NCBI GenBank assembly: GCA_002692725.1
Contig: NZLU01000017.1
Coordinates: 62,001-126,000, forward strand
From: Ponticaulis sp.
GTDB lineage: Bacteria > Pseudomonadota > Alphaproteobacteria > Caulobacterales > Hyphomonadaceae
Length of the DNA: 64,000 nt
Direction of reading: 5' to 3'
Part shown: in pieces, positions 55,490-63,773 of the stretch
Layout of the letters: each line of letters starts with the position of its first letter
Numbering within the stretch: the first letter of the stretch is position 1
Made by a program: the position numbers and the translations under genes
The notes under the pieces: generated by a model
The model's database searches: none
What the model saw: the letters and a program-made list of their open reading frames with translations, nothing else
What the model was told of the DNA's origin: nothing

Positions 55490-56536
55490 TTAGCCAATGC
55501 TGGTGATGTGTTTCATCAACGCATCCACATGGTTGGGCGGCACATGAGGATTTATACCGTGTCCCAGATTGAACACCAGTGGCCGACTATCCGCTTTATA
55601 GGTTTCAATGAGTTCTGTTGTCCGATCGAGCATTTGCTGACCACCCGCCTGAAGAGAAAGCGGATCGAGATGCCCCTGAACCGGAAAGCCCTTGGGAAGC
55701 GAAGAATTCACAAAATCAGGAACCTGGCCGGTGTCCAGTCCGACCGCAGTCACACCCGTATGACTGGCGTATTCCGGCAACATCGCACCTGATCCACGGG
55801 CAAAACCAATGATCGGAACAGTCACGCCATCAGCGCGCAGGCGATCCACAATTTTCTTTGTCGGGTCGGTCACCAGCCAAGGGAAGACATTGCTCGGAAG
55901 ATTTTCAGCCCAGCTGTCAAACAACATCAGGGCGTCAACGCCAGCATCAACCTGGGATTTCAGATAATCAATCGTAACTTCGGTGATAATATCGAGCACC
56001 GCACGCAGATCATCTGGCCGGGTATAGGCCCACATTTTAGGCTTCGTTTTATCAGTGCCGCCCCGGCCTTCAATTGCATAGACAGCAACAGTCCAGGGCG
56101 AACCCGCAAACCCGATCAGAGGAAAGCCCGGCTCGAATTTTTGCTTCAGTCGGGATACAGTTTCCATAACCGGAGAGAGACGATCCGTGATTTTGGCTCT
56201 CGATATCCGATCGAGATCAGAAACCTTCTCCAGCGGCTCCAGAACAGGGCCCTCGCCCGTTTCAAAGCGTAGTCCGCGATCCATCGCGTCCAGCACAAGC
56301 AGGATATCGGCAAACAGGATTGCGGCATCAAAAGGATAACGCCTCAAAGGTTGAAGTGTCGCCTCTACCGACAGCGAAGGCGTGTAGCAGAAATCCAGAA
56401 AGTCTTTCGCCCGGGTTCTGATCTCCCGATACTCAGGAAGATAACGTCCTGCTTGTCTCATAAGCCAGACCGGAGGTCTGTCTGTCATCTCGCCTTTGAG
56501 CGTTCTGATGAAGCGCGATGTTTCCGCACCCGCCAT
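55490..56536 (-). CDS. hemE: Uroporphyrinogen decarboxylase
   Basis: The 348-residue cytoplasmic enzyme converts uroporphyrinogen III to coproporphyrinogen III. It has the N-terminal signature PPVWLMRQAGRYLPEYR (residues 20-36). In Caulobacter hemE borders the replication origin, as here. Confidence 0.97.
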   Translation of the reverse strand: MAGAETSRFIRTLKGEMTDRPPVWLMRQAGRYLPEYREIRTRAKDFLDFCYTPSLSVEATLQPLRRYPFDAAILFADILLVLDAMDRGLRFETGEGPVLEPLEKVSDLDRISRAKITDRLSPVMETVSRLKQKFEPGFPLIGFAGSPWTVAVYAIEGRGGTDKTKPKMWAYTRPDDLRAVLDIITEVTIDYLKSQVDAGVDALMLFDSWAENLPSNVFPWLVTDPTKKIVDRLRADGVTVPIIGFARGSGAMLPEYASHTGVTAVGLDTGQVPDFVNSSLPKGFPVQGHLDPLSLQAGGQQMLDRTTELIETYKADSRPLVFNLGHGINPHVPPNHVDALMKHITSIG

Positions 56537-56594
56537 ATCCCGTACCCTTATATATGAATCTATTTATTTACTATTTCTTAACCAGTGGGGTTGG

Positions 56595-56610
56595 TTAACA
56601 AACCCTTAAC
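56595..56610. promoter_or_regulatory. CtrA box in the origin
   Basis: TTAACAAACCCTTAAC is a perfect TTAA-N7-TTAAC CtrA motif. Its left half is shared with an inverted repeat TTAACCA-N7-TGGTTAA (56578-56598). Confidence 0.85.
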
Positions 56611-56650
56611 AGATGAGTTTCCAAGAGTTTTCCACGCGCTTCATCACATA

Positions 56651-56659
56651 TGATCCACA
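56651..56659 (+). promoter_or_regulatory. DnaA box (TGATCCACA type)
   Basis: TGATCCACA is the Caulobacter G-box form of the DnaA site and lies within the origin region. Confidence 0.8.
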
Positions 56660-56791
56660 GACAGCACAATCAGATTGCGCCAGAAATTCTCAGAAAATAC
56701 AAAAGTTACGATGCGAATCGTCGGCAATAATTAACAGTGGACGGATGAAACAAGAACATTCCGCGAGAAAAATATCCCCTGTGAATGGGGC

Positions 56792-56800
56792 TGTGGATAG
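56792..56800 (-). promoter_or_regulatory. DnaA box candidate
   Basis: On the minus strand, CTATCCACA differs from the TTATCCACA consensus by one base. Confidence 0.65.
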
Positions 56801-56841
56801 AAATTAAGTTTGAAAACGTTCCACATATTGTTCACAAACCG

Positions 56842-56850
56842 TGTGGAATA
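56842..56850 (-). promoter_or_regulatory. DnaA box candidate
   Basis: On the minus strand, TATTCCACA differs from TTATCCACA at two bases. Two weaker relatives, TTTTCCACG (56628) and GTTCCACAT (56818), lie nearby. Confidence 0.5.
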
Positions 56851-56869
56851 AATTCGGAGACAGGGTCTG

Positions 56870-57712
56870 GTGGCCACGGGTGACGCACGCAAGAAACTGG
56901 ACGTTTATTTTAACGTCCATCTGGTATCCGACTCAACTGGAGAAACACTGAACGCAGTGATGCGGGCGGCATGTGCGCAATTCGAAAACGTCATGCCACT
57001 GGAGCACAATTATTATCTTGTACGCTCTCCAAAACAACTGGACCGCGTCTTGAAAGAAATTGACGGCGCGCCCGGTGTAGTCTGGTTCACGATTTCAGAT
57101 GATTCCCTGCGAACAAAGCTCGAAAATCACTGCCGCTCACAAGGCCATCCCATGCTTCCAGTGCTGGATGCTTCCGTCAGCATGCTCAGCCGACACCTGG
57201 GTTTGCGGGCAACCGAGCGCACGGCAGCCCAACATGCGTTGAATGAAGAATATTTCGAGCGCATGGAAGCCATCGCCTATACGCTTGCTCATGATGATGG
57301 TGCCGGCCCAGATGGTTTGAAGAACGCCGATGTGATTTTGGTAGGGATCAGCCGCACATCCAAAACGCCGACCTGCGTCTACCTGGCAAATCGCGGCGTC
57401 AAAGCCGCCAATGTACCCCTCGTGCCTGGCGTGCCTCCACCTCGGCAATTGCTGGAACTTGATGGTCAGATGCCCCTGATCGTGGGGCTGAAAATCTCAC
57501 CAGACAGACTTGTTCAGATTCGCCAGCAGCGACTTCTGTCACTGAATGAAGGATCTTCCACGAGCTATGTCGATGATGATGCCGTGAAGGAAGAAGCGAC
57601 TTCGGCAAACCGGCTCTTTCTGCAACAGAAATGGAAAACGCTGGATGTTTCTCGCCGGTCTGTTGAGGAAACGGCCGCAGCAGTCCTCAATATGCTCCGT
57701 CAGGGAGATTGA
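56870..57712 (+). CDS. Pyruvate, phosphate dikinase/PEP synthase regulatory kinase-phosphorylase
   Basis: The 280-residue DUF299-type protein carries VSDSTGET near the start and the P-loop-like GISRTSKTP (about residues 163-171). These enzymes inactivate and reactivate PPDK or PEP synthase by ADP-dependent phosphorylation and Pi-dependent reversal. Start is GTG with GGAGACAGGG upstream. Confidence 0.95.
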   Translation: MATGDARKKLDVYFNVHLVSDSTGETLNAVMRAACAQFENVMPLEHNYYLVRSPKQLDRVLKEIDGAPGVVWFTISDDSLRTKLENHCRSQGHPMLPVLDASVSMLSRHLGLRATERTAAQHALNEEYFERMEAIAYTLAHDDGAGPDGLKNADVILVGISRTSKTPTCVYLANRGVKAANVPLVPGVPPPRQLLELDGQMPLIVGLKISPDRLVQIRQQRLLSLNEGSSTSYVDDDAVKEEATSANRLFLQQKWKTLDVSRRSVEETAAAVLNMLRQGD

Positions 57713-57715
57713 TCG

Positions 57716-58312
57716 ATGTCCAGCAACTTAATTCTTGCTTCAGGCAGTCGAATCCGAGCGACGCTCCTCGAAAACGCTGGTGTTAAATTCTCGATCAAAA
57801 AGTCGAATGTCGACGAAGACAGTCTGAAAGGATCCATGCGGGCGCAAGGCATGAGCCCCAAATCTCAGGCTGAATATCTCGCGGAGATGAAATCCGAGAA
57901 AGTCTCTATGTCGACACCGGGTCTGGTTCTCGGCGCTGACCAGATGTTGTCTTTGGAAAACGAAGGGTTCGACAAACCCGCAAACAAGGCTGAAGCCTTT
58001 GAGCGCCTACGCCATTTTTCCGGAAAGATTCATTATCTTGAATGCGCTGCGGTGATTTCTCAGAATGGCGAGGCGATCTGGCGCTATACGAGCCGTCCTA
58101 AGCTGACCATGAGGGATTTATCCGACTCTTTCATCCGCCACTATCTGGATCAGATTGGTGATGCAGCGTTTGAGAGTGTTGGCGCGTATCAACTTGAAGG
58201 CCTGGGTGTGCAACTCTTTTCGAAGATTGAGGGCGATTATTTTGCCATTCTGGGCCTTCCGCTGCTCGAAATTCTGACATTTCTCAGGGATCGCGGAGAT
58301 ATTCCGGCATGA
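57716..58312 (+). CDS. Maf family nucleotide pyrophosphatase
   Basis: The 198-residue protein starts SSNLILASGSRIRATLL, the Maf signature, and contains GADQMLS with the catalytic Asp. It hydrolyses non-canonical nucleoside triphosphates. Overlaps aroE by four bases. Confidence 0.93.
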   Translation: MSSNLILASGSRIRATLLENAGVKFSIKKSNVDEDSLKGSMRAQGMSPKSQAEYLAEMKSEKVSMSTPGLVLGADQMLSLENEGFDKPANKAEAFERLRHFSGKIHYLECAAVISQNGEAIWRYTSRPKLTMRDLSDSFIRHYLDQIGDAAFESVGAYQLEGLGVQLFSKIEGDYFAILGLPLLEILTFLRDRGDIPA

Positions 58313-59145
58313 CAGACCCGCTACAGATGCAGGTTTTCGGTGTTGTCGGAAGCCCGGTGAAGCACTCTCTCTCCCCGAAAATTCATCAATTCTGGTATGA
58401 GCAGAATGAAATTGCCGCCAGATATGTCCCACTCGACATGACGGATGAAACACCGGTCGAGGATTTGGTGGCGCTCGCTCGGTCGGGATTTTCGGGTCTG
58501 AACATCACCCTGCCCTATAAGACAGAGGCGTTGCGCGCATCGGCTAAAATTGATGACGCGGCTTTCAAGATTGGCGCGGCCAATACGCTGACCTTGATTA
58601 ACGATGACAACAATAATCGGGTCTGGGCGGCCACAAACACAGATCATTCGGGATTTCTCTGGTCTCTAGAACGCTGGATTGGCAAGTTACCCTCCCAAGC
58701 CGTCATTATCGGCGCAGGGGGTGCGGCCCGCGCCGTCGCCTATGCGCTGTCGGGGCAAGCGCTCAAACTGGATATTCTGAACCGCACTGTTTCGCGTGCG
58801 GACGACCTCGCAAAAGACCTGGAGCTTACACAAGCGACTTGCCATTCAATCGACGATCTGGACTCCGTCGCCAGTTCGGCCAACCTGGTGATTAATACGA
58901 TCAGTCTGGGTCATTCGGGCGGCGAATTGGCCCTTCCAGGCACCAAATCCGGACATTTCATGGATATCAGCTATGGCAAAGCAGCAGAACCAACGCTGAA
59001 GGTCGCGAATGAAAATGGATGGAACACGCTGGACGGATTGCCCATGCTTGTTGGCCAGGCTGCCGATGCGTTCAAAATCTGGTTCGGTCTGGAACCAGAC
59101 CGGGATGCGGTGCTCGCAGCATGTCGGAAATGGACGGGCACATGA
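58309..59145 (+). CDS. aroE: Shikimate dehydrogenase
   Basis: The 278-residue protein has VGSPVKHSLSPKIH (substrate), LNITLPYKT with the catalytic Lys, and IGAGGAARAVAYAL, an NADP motif. It reduces 3-dehydroshikimate. Coupled by four-base overlap to both maf and coaE. Confidence 0.96.
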   Translation: MTDPLQMQVFGVVGSPVKHSLSPKIHQFWYEQNEIAARYVPLDMTDETPVEDLVALARSGFSGLNITLPYKTEALRASAKIDDAAFKIGAANTLTLINDDNNNRVWAATNTDHSGFLWSLERWIGKLPSQAVIIGAGGAARAVAYALSGQALKLDILNRTVSRADDLAKDLELTQATCHSIDDLDSVASSANLVINTISLGHSGGELALPGTKSGHFMDISYGKAAEPTLKVANENGWNTLDGLPMLVGQAADAFKIWFGLEPDRDAVLAACRKWTGT

Positions 59146-59741
59146 TTATTCTGGGTCTCACCGGATCAATTGGCATGGGCAAGAGTGCAACCGCCCAGAT
59201 GTTTCGCGATGAGGGTGTGCGGGTTTATGATGCCGACGCTGCTGTCCATGAAATCTATAATGTGGGAGGGTCGGCGGTGGGACCCATCGGATCCGCGTTT
59301 CCGGGCACAGTCAAAGATAACAAAGTGGATCGCGCGGCTTTGCGCGATATTGTTCTGAACGATGCCGAGGCGTTAAAGCGTCTCGAAGCGCTCGTTCACC
59401 CTCTTGTCGCTGAAACACAGGCGAAAGCCCGGGCGGAGGCACGATCCGCGGATGCCGATATTCTTGTGCTCGATATTCCACTCTTGTTCGAGACCGGAGG
59501 TGATCAGCGGGTGGACTACACTCTGGTTGTGACCACAACAGCCGAAGAACAACGCGATCGGGTTATGAGCCGACCAGGTATGACGGAAGCGAATTTCACA
59601 GCTATTCTGGCCAAACAGACCCCTGATCACGAAAAACGCGCCCGAGCGGACTTTGTGATCAATACGCGAATCGACCATGATTATGCGCGTGATCAGGTAC
59701 GGGCGCTTATCGCCGCGCTCCGTCGACAAAAAGAGGGCTAA
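59142..59741 (+). CDS. coaE: Dephospho-CoA kinase
   Basis: The ATG at 59142 overlaps the aroE stop (ATGA). The 199-residue protein has the P-loop LTGSIGMGKSATA and the DADAAVHE motif. It makes CoA from dephospho-CoA. Frames starting further upstream at 59019 are excluded by the family start. Confidence 0.96.
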   Translation: MIILGLTGSIGMGKSATAQMFRDEGVRVYDADAAVHEIYNVGGSAVGPIGSAFPGTVKDNKVDRAALRDIVLNDAEALKRLEALVHPLVAETQAKARAEARSADADILVLDIPLLFETGGDQRVDYTLVVTTTAEEQRDRVMSRPGMTEANFTAILAKQTPDHEKRARADFVINTRIDHDYARDQVRALIAALRRQKEG

Positions 59742-59746
59742 GGCCA

Positions 59747-60448
59747 GTGCGCGAAATCATGTTCGACGTCGAAACTACGGGACTTTTCGCTGATCAGGGT
59801 GATCGGATCATCGAGATTGGCGCGGTCGAAGTGATCAATTTCATGCCGACCGGGGAAGTCTTTCAAGCTTATGTCGATCCGGGTCGCTCTGTCTCCAAGG
59901 AAACCATCGAAATTACCGGGATCACCGACGAAGATCTGGTCGGAAAGCCAAAATTCGAAGACCCGCTGATCGTGGATAAACTGTTGGCATTCCTGGGTGA
60001 TGCCCAAATCGTCGCCCACAACGCAAAATTCGACCATGGCTTCCTGAATATGGAGCTGAAACGCGCGGGATATGACACGATTCCCTATGATCGCTGGGTC
60101 GATTCGGCCGCGTTAGCGCGGAGCAAGTTTCCGGGGTCACCGGCTTCACTTGATGCGCTGTGCAAACGTTTCAACATCAATTCAGACGCACGAACCTTCC
60201 ATGGCGCGCTTCTCGATTCTCAGCTCCTGGCAGAAGTTTACCTGGAGCTGAATGGGGGGCGTCACAGAAGTTTTTCTTTTGACGCTTCTGATGACGAAGG
60301 ATTCGAAAGCGGTCGTCGAAAACCCGCAAAACAGCGGGCTGCGCCGCTCAAACCCCGCCTGACAGACGAAGAAACCGCGCGCCATCGCGAATTTCTGACA
60401 ACTTTTTATGCGCGGGCCAAATGGCTCGAGGATCAACCTGCAGACTGA
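59747..60448 (+). CDS. dnaQ: DNA polymerase III epsilon subunit
   Basis: The 233-residue 3'-5' exonuclease has the ExoI motif MFDVETTGL (residues 5-13) and AHNAKFDHGFL ExoII, with YDRWVDSAALAR ExoIII region. It provides proofreading. Last 16 bases overlap secB tail to tail. Confidence 0.95.
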   Translation: MREIMFDVETTGLFADQGDRIIEIGAVEVINFMPTGEVFQAYVDPGRSVSKETIEITGITDEDLVGKPKFEDPLIVDKLLAFLGDAQIVAHNAKFDHGFLNMELKRAGYDTIPYDRWVDSAALARSKFPGSPASLDALCKRFNINSDARTFHGALLDSQLLAEVYLELNGGRHRSFSFDASDDEGFESGRRKPAKQRAAPLKPRLTDEETARHREFLTTFYARAKWLEDQPAD

Positions 60449-60897
60449 GACTTGCGCAATTGGTCCTGATAAAGCGAATTGAAATCGATCGGATCAATCA
60501 GCAGCGGCGGAAAACCGCCTTCCCGGGTCAGCTCCGCAATCATACGCCGGGCAAACGGAAAGAGAAGTTGCGGACAATCAATCATCAAAATGGGTTCGAC
60601 ATGATCGGGGTGCGCTCCTGACAGATCGAAAATCCCGGCATAGGTCAGATCGACTTCAAACACCGTTTCATTATCCAGATGAGCCCGGCCCATCAGTTTC
60701 AATGCTGTTTCAAACACGCGCTCGCGGTTCTGAACCGGCGCTGATTGCAGGTCGACGCCCAGCTCAATAGCGGGAGCCTGCTCCGCCCCGGAAACCTGAT
60801 AACCATCCTTGCTGTGAAAACTCGCGGTCTTGGCGTATTGCGCCAAAACGCGAATTGTGGGCGCCATCGGTTCACTGTGTGGGGGTTCGTTCGACAT
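60433..60897 (-). CDS. secB: Protein-export chaperone SecB
   Basis: The 154-residue protein from the ATG at 60897 (GAAGAG upstream) matches SecB (VLAQYAKTASF-like, CPQLLFPFARRMIAELTREGGFPPLLIDPIDF). It is a tetramer that passes unfolded precursors to SecA. Confidence 0.95.
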   Translation of the reverse strand: MSNEPPHSEPMAPTIRVLAQYAKTASFHSKDGYQVSGAEQAPAIELGVDLQSAPVQNRERVFETALKLMGRAHLDNETVFEVDLTYAGIFDLSGAHPDHVEPILMIDCPQLLFPFARRMIAELTREGGFPPLLIDPIDFNSLYQDQLRKSQSAG

Positions 60898-61016
60898 AAT
60901 CACTCTTCATCGGATTGTAAGCTGACAGTGTCTTGCTACATTCATTAAGAGATTTGACAAAACAAACTTATATGAGGATTGGCAATCGCCCAATTCCAAG
61001 GATTGTAGCACACCCA

Positions 61017-61595
61017 ATGATTGAGATCGTCGTTCTCGCAGCCGTCGCCATCTTTGTACTGTACCGTTTGTTTTCGGTGCTGGGAAAACAGGAAGGCGCT
61101 CCGCCACCGGAATTCCGGACACCCGATCAGGGCAAACGACCACAGCCCGTTCTGGTGCACACGGACTCAGACGAGCCAGAGGATGAGGAGGAAGCATCCG
61201 GGCTGCAGAAGATTGCGCTTGCTGATCCTCAATTCTCTCAGCGCGAATTCCTGAAAGGTGCCAAAGCGGCTTACGAAATGATTGTCACCGCTTTTGCAGA
61301 AGGCGATCGCACAACACTGAAAAACCTTCTGAATTCAGATGTGTATGGCGATTACGATCAAGCGCTGAAAGACCGCGAAGCTTCAGGTGCTGAACCGAAT
61401 GAGTTCATGCGTCTGAAAGATGCCAATATCGATTCTGCTGAGCTCAATGGTTCCGTTGCCGAAATCAGCGTTTTGTTCGAAGCTGAATTGTCCAATGGCG
61501 AGTGGGTCTCTCAAACTCGCGAGCTTTGGAGCTTTGAACGTGATCTTCAAAGCAAGGATCCGAATTGGCGCCTATCCGACGTTTCCGAGGGCTGA
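61017..61595 (+). CDS. Tim44/TimA-like domain protein
   Basis: From the ATG at 61017 the protein starts MIEIVVLAAVAIFVLYRLFSVLG, a membrane anchor, followed by a charged linker and a Tim44-like domain (AKAAYEMIVTAFAEGDRTTLKNLLN). It probably sits in the inner membrane; bacterial homologues may aid inner-membrane/periplasm biogenesis. A frame starting at 60933 lacks a membrane start. Confidence 0.88.
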   Translation: MIEIVVLAAVAIFVLYRLFSVLGKQEGAPPPEFRTPDQGKRPQPVLVHTDSDEPEDEEEASGLQKIALADPQFSQREFLKGAKAAYEMIVTAFAEGDRTTLKNLLNSDVYGDYDQALKDREASGAEPNEFMRLKDANIDSAELNGSVAEISVLFEAELSNGEWVSQTRELWSFERDLQSKDPNWRLSDVSEG

Positions 61596-62806
61596 TTTTC
61601 GGACTGGCTTTGCTCGCAGGGTGCGAGCCGAAACGTCCTGAACCGCCTCCCACGCCAGTCGATCCACCTTCGGCTGAACGCGACAAGCCTGAACCAACGG
61701 CGTTCACGTTGGAGCCCTTGGCCTTTTCTGATCTGGAAGATTGGGAAACGGCCAGCATAGAGCCAGCGTTTTCAGCGTTTTCCCGAAGCTGTTCCAAACT
61801 GTTCAATCGCGACCCGGATAGTCTGCTTTCTGAGCGAGCGCCGTATGGCGGTCAGGTGAAAGACTGGCTGCCAGCCTGTCGGATACTCCCAAAATATCAG
61901 CATGCTTCTGAATTTAAGCGCTTTTTTGAAGATTATTTCGTACCCAATCGCATCCTGACCAATCAGAATATCAACAAACTTACGGGCTATTACGAGCCCG
62001 AACTTCAGGCCGCCTACAAGCCGACCGGCACACTTACCGCTGCTATTCCAACACGGCCGGACGATCTGATTGAAGTTCGTCTTGGCGATTTTGAAGAGTC
62101 ACTTGGAAATCGCAGGCTGTGGGGCAAAGTGGACGGCAATCAGCTCGTGCTTTATCCACCACGTGCGGAAATCGAGACTGCACCCGGTAAGGCAATCGGG
62201 TTTGCCGATCCAGCGGACGTGTTTTTTCTTCAGATTCAGGGCTCCGGTCGGGTGCGCTTCCCAGATGGAAAGAGTGTTCGCGCCGGATTTTCGGCTCATA
62301 ATCATCGTCCTTTTGGGTCCCTTGCCAATCATTTGCTCGAAACAGGGGAGATTACGCGAGCCGAAGCGGGAATGACTGGACTTCGCGCCTGGCTTGCGCG
62401 GGTGGGGACTGATCGGGCGCGCGCGGCCATGAATGTTAATCCGCGTTTTATCTGGTTTCGGGAAACACCCATTGAAGATCCGTCATTGGGGCCTGAAGGG
62501 GCGGCAGGTATTCCGCTGACGCCCATGGGAAGTGTCGCGATCGACCTCGATCAACACCCGCTTGGCGTTCCGATTATGGTGCGGACCCGTCTGCCGGAGC
62601 GACCCGGAAAGTCGCAGGACGATACCTCATCGCTCCTATTGGTAGCGCAGGATACAGGCGGCGCGATCAAAGGTGCGCAACGTGGCGATATCTTTTTTGG
62701 CTGGGGTGATGAAGCCGGTGGATTGGCAGGCTCAATGAATCTGCCGGGACAATTCTTTGTCTTTCTGCCACAGAAAATCGAGGCAGAGCCGGAGATTTCG
62801 GAATGA
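61565..62806 (+). CDS. mltA: MltA-type lytic murein transglycosylase
   Basis: The only start in frame is the TTG at 61565, six bases after AAGGA, overlapping the previous gene by 31 bases. The 413-residue product has a lipoprotein signal with LLAGC and a C-terminal 3D domain (LVAQDTGGAIKGAQRGDIFFG) containing the catalytic Asp. It cleaves glycan strands. Confidence 0.92.
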   Translation: MAPIRRFRGLIFGLALLAGCEPKRPEPPPTPVDPPSAERDKPEPTAFTLEPLAFSDLEDWETASIEPAFSAFSRSCSKLFNRDPDSLLSERAPYGGQVKDWLPACRILPKYQHASEFKRFFEDYFVPNRILTNQNINKLTGYYEPELQAAYKPTGTLTAAIPTRPDDLIEVRLGDFEESLGNRRLWGKVDGNQLVLYPPRAEIETAPGKAIGFADPADVFFLQIQGSGRVRFPDGKSVRAGFSAHNHRPFGSLANHLLETGEITRAEAGMTGLRAWLARVGTDRARAAMNVNPRFIWFRETPIEDPSLGPEGAAGIPLTPMGSVAIDLDQHPLGVPIMVRTRLPERPGKSQDDTSSLLLVAQDTGGAIKGAQRGDIFFGWGDEAGGLAGSMNLPGQFFVFLPQKIEAEPEISE

Positions 62807-63402
62807 CACGTCGCCGGAAGCTGACCTCGCGGGAAGCGCGTATGTGGCAGAAGGTGACCAAATCCGTGCGACAGATAGAAAACCGGCATCCAGACCCGGA
62901 ACCCGAAGACGATCAGCCAACACCGCCATCGCCAGATGTTTCACGTGAAAACATGCCGCCCGGTCGGGAGCGCGCAAACTCTGAAGATCTGGAAAAACTC
63001 CTCAATACCCGCCGCAGCCCGGTCGCCAAGCCGACGCCGCTACCAGACGCGGCGAAACGACATGCTGCCGCCCATGGTCTGGCAGACCGAAGTCGTGAAA
63101 AACGGGTTCGCCGCGGAAAATTTGATCTCGGTCCGACCCTCGATCTTCATGGTCATACTCAGGAGAGCGCTCGAGCTACGCTACTAAGTTTCGTGAGATA
63201 TCACCGGACGCTCAACGCGTCGTCAGTTTTAGTGATAACTGGTAAGGGTCGTGCGGGAGACGGCATCCTGCGGCGACGATTTACCGAATGGATTGCTGAA
63301 ACAGAGTTTCGGAGCCATGTGTCTGGTTTCTCGCAGGCGCACCAGAAACATGGCGGCGAAGGCGCGTACTATCTGTTTCTTCGGAAAGCGAGTGACAAGT
63401 GA
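62803..63402 (+). CDS. Smr domain protein
   Basis: The 199-residue protein has a C-terminal Smr domain (LDLHGHTQESAR near residue 110; VLVITGKGRAGDGILRR). The family contains possible nucleases acting on DNA or RNA. Overlaps mltA by four bases (ATGA). Contains a degenerate parS. Confidence 0.9.
   Translation: MTRRRKLTSREARMWQKVTKSVRQIENRHPDPEPEDDQPTPPSPDVSRENMPPGRERANSEDLEKLLNTRRSPVAKPTPLPDAAKRHAAAHGLADRSREKRVRRGKFDLGPTLDLHGHTQESARATLLSFVRYHRTLNASSVLVITGKGRAGDGILRRRFTEWIAETEFRSHVSGFSQAHQKHGGEGAYYLFLRKASDK
62937..62952. promoter_or_regulatory. Degenerate parS site (in the Smr gene)
   Basis: TGTTTCACGTGAAAAC matches parS except the last two bases; it is on the other side of the origin from sites 1-4. 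Confidence 0.7.
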
Positions 63403-63410
63403 AGCCCTAC

Positions 63411-63773
63411 TTAGTCCTCAACGGGACGATTCGCCTTTTCAACCAGTCCCGATAAGCCCTGTCTGCTGATCAACTCTTCGGCCACAGCATCCAGCGAGAC
63501 GTTTCGGGATTTCAGAGCCACCAGGAGGTGAAACAGCACATCCGCAGCTTCAGCCGTGACGGCTGTATCCTCTTCTGAGGTCAGCGCGATGGCGAGTTCA
63601 ACAGCCTCTTCACCCAGTTTTTTGGCAGTTTTGTGCGGACCCTTTGCGAGAAGTTTGGCCGTGTAGGAGGATGACGCGTCGCCTTCCGCTGCTCGCGCAT
63701 CAATTGTCGACGCAAGAGCATTGAGCGCCTGTGCGACGCGTTCTGCGGGTTTGTCGTCTGAATTGTCGCTCAT
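63411..63773 (-). CDS. hisE: Phosphoribosyl-ATP diphosphatase
   Basis: HisE converts PR-ATP to PR-AMP in histidine synthesis. The 120-residue helical protein shows [27 protein letters not shown]. The start ATG at 63773 overlaps the hisF stop (ATGA). Confidence 0.95.
   Translation of the reverse strand: MSDNSDDKPAERVAQALNALASTIDARAAEGDASSSYTAKLLAKGPHKTAKKLGEEAVELAIALTSEEDTAVTAEAADVLFHLLVALKSRNVSLDAVAEELISRQGLSGLVEKANRPVED

Larger units (their letters stand above)
56537..56869. other. Probable chromosomal replication origin (oriC)
   Basis: This 333-base gene-free gap between hemE and PPSRP shows an A+T-rich block (about 56549-56580), a CtrA box, a TGATCCACA DnaA box and further DnaA-like boxes, and two GANTC (CcrM) sites (56556-56560, 56715-56719). 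Genes on both sides are transcribed away from it. The context and motifs match the Caulobacter origin. Confidence 0.82.
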
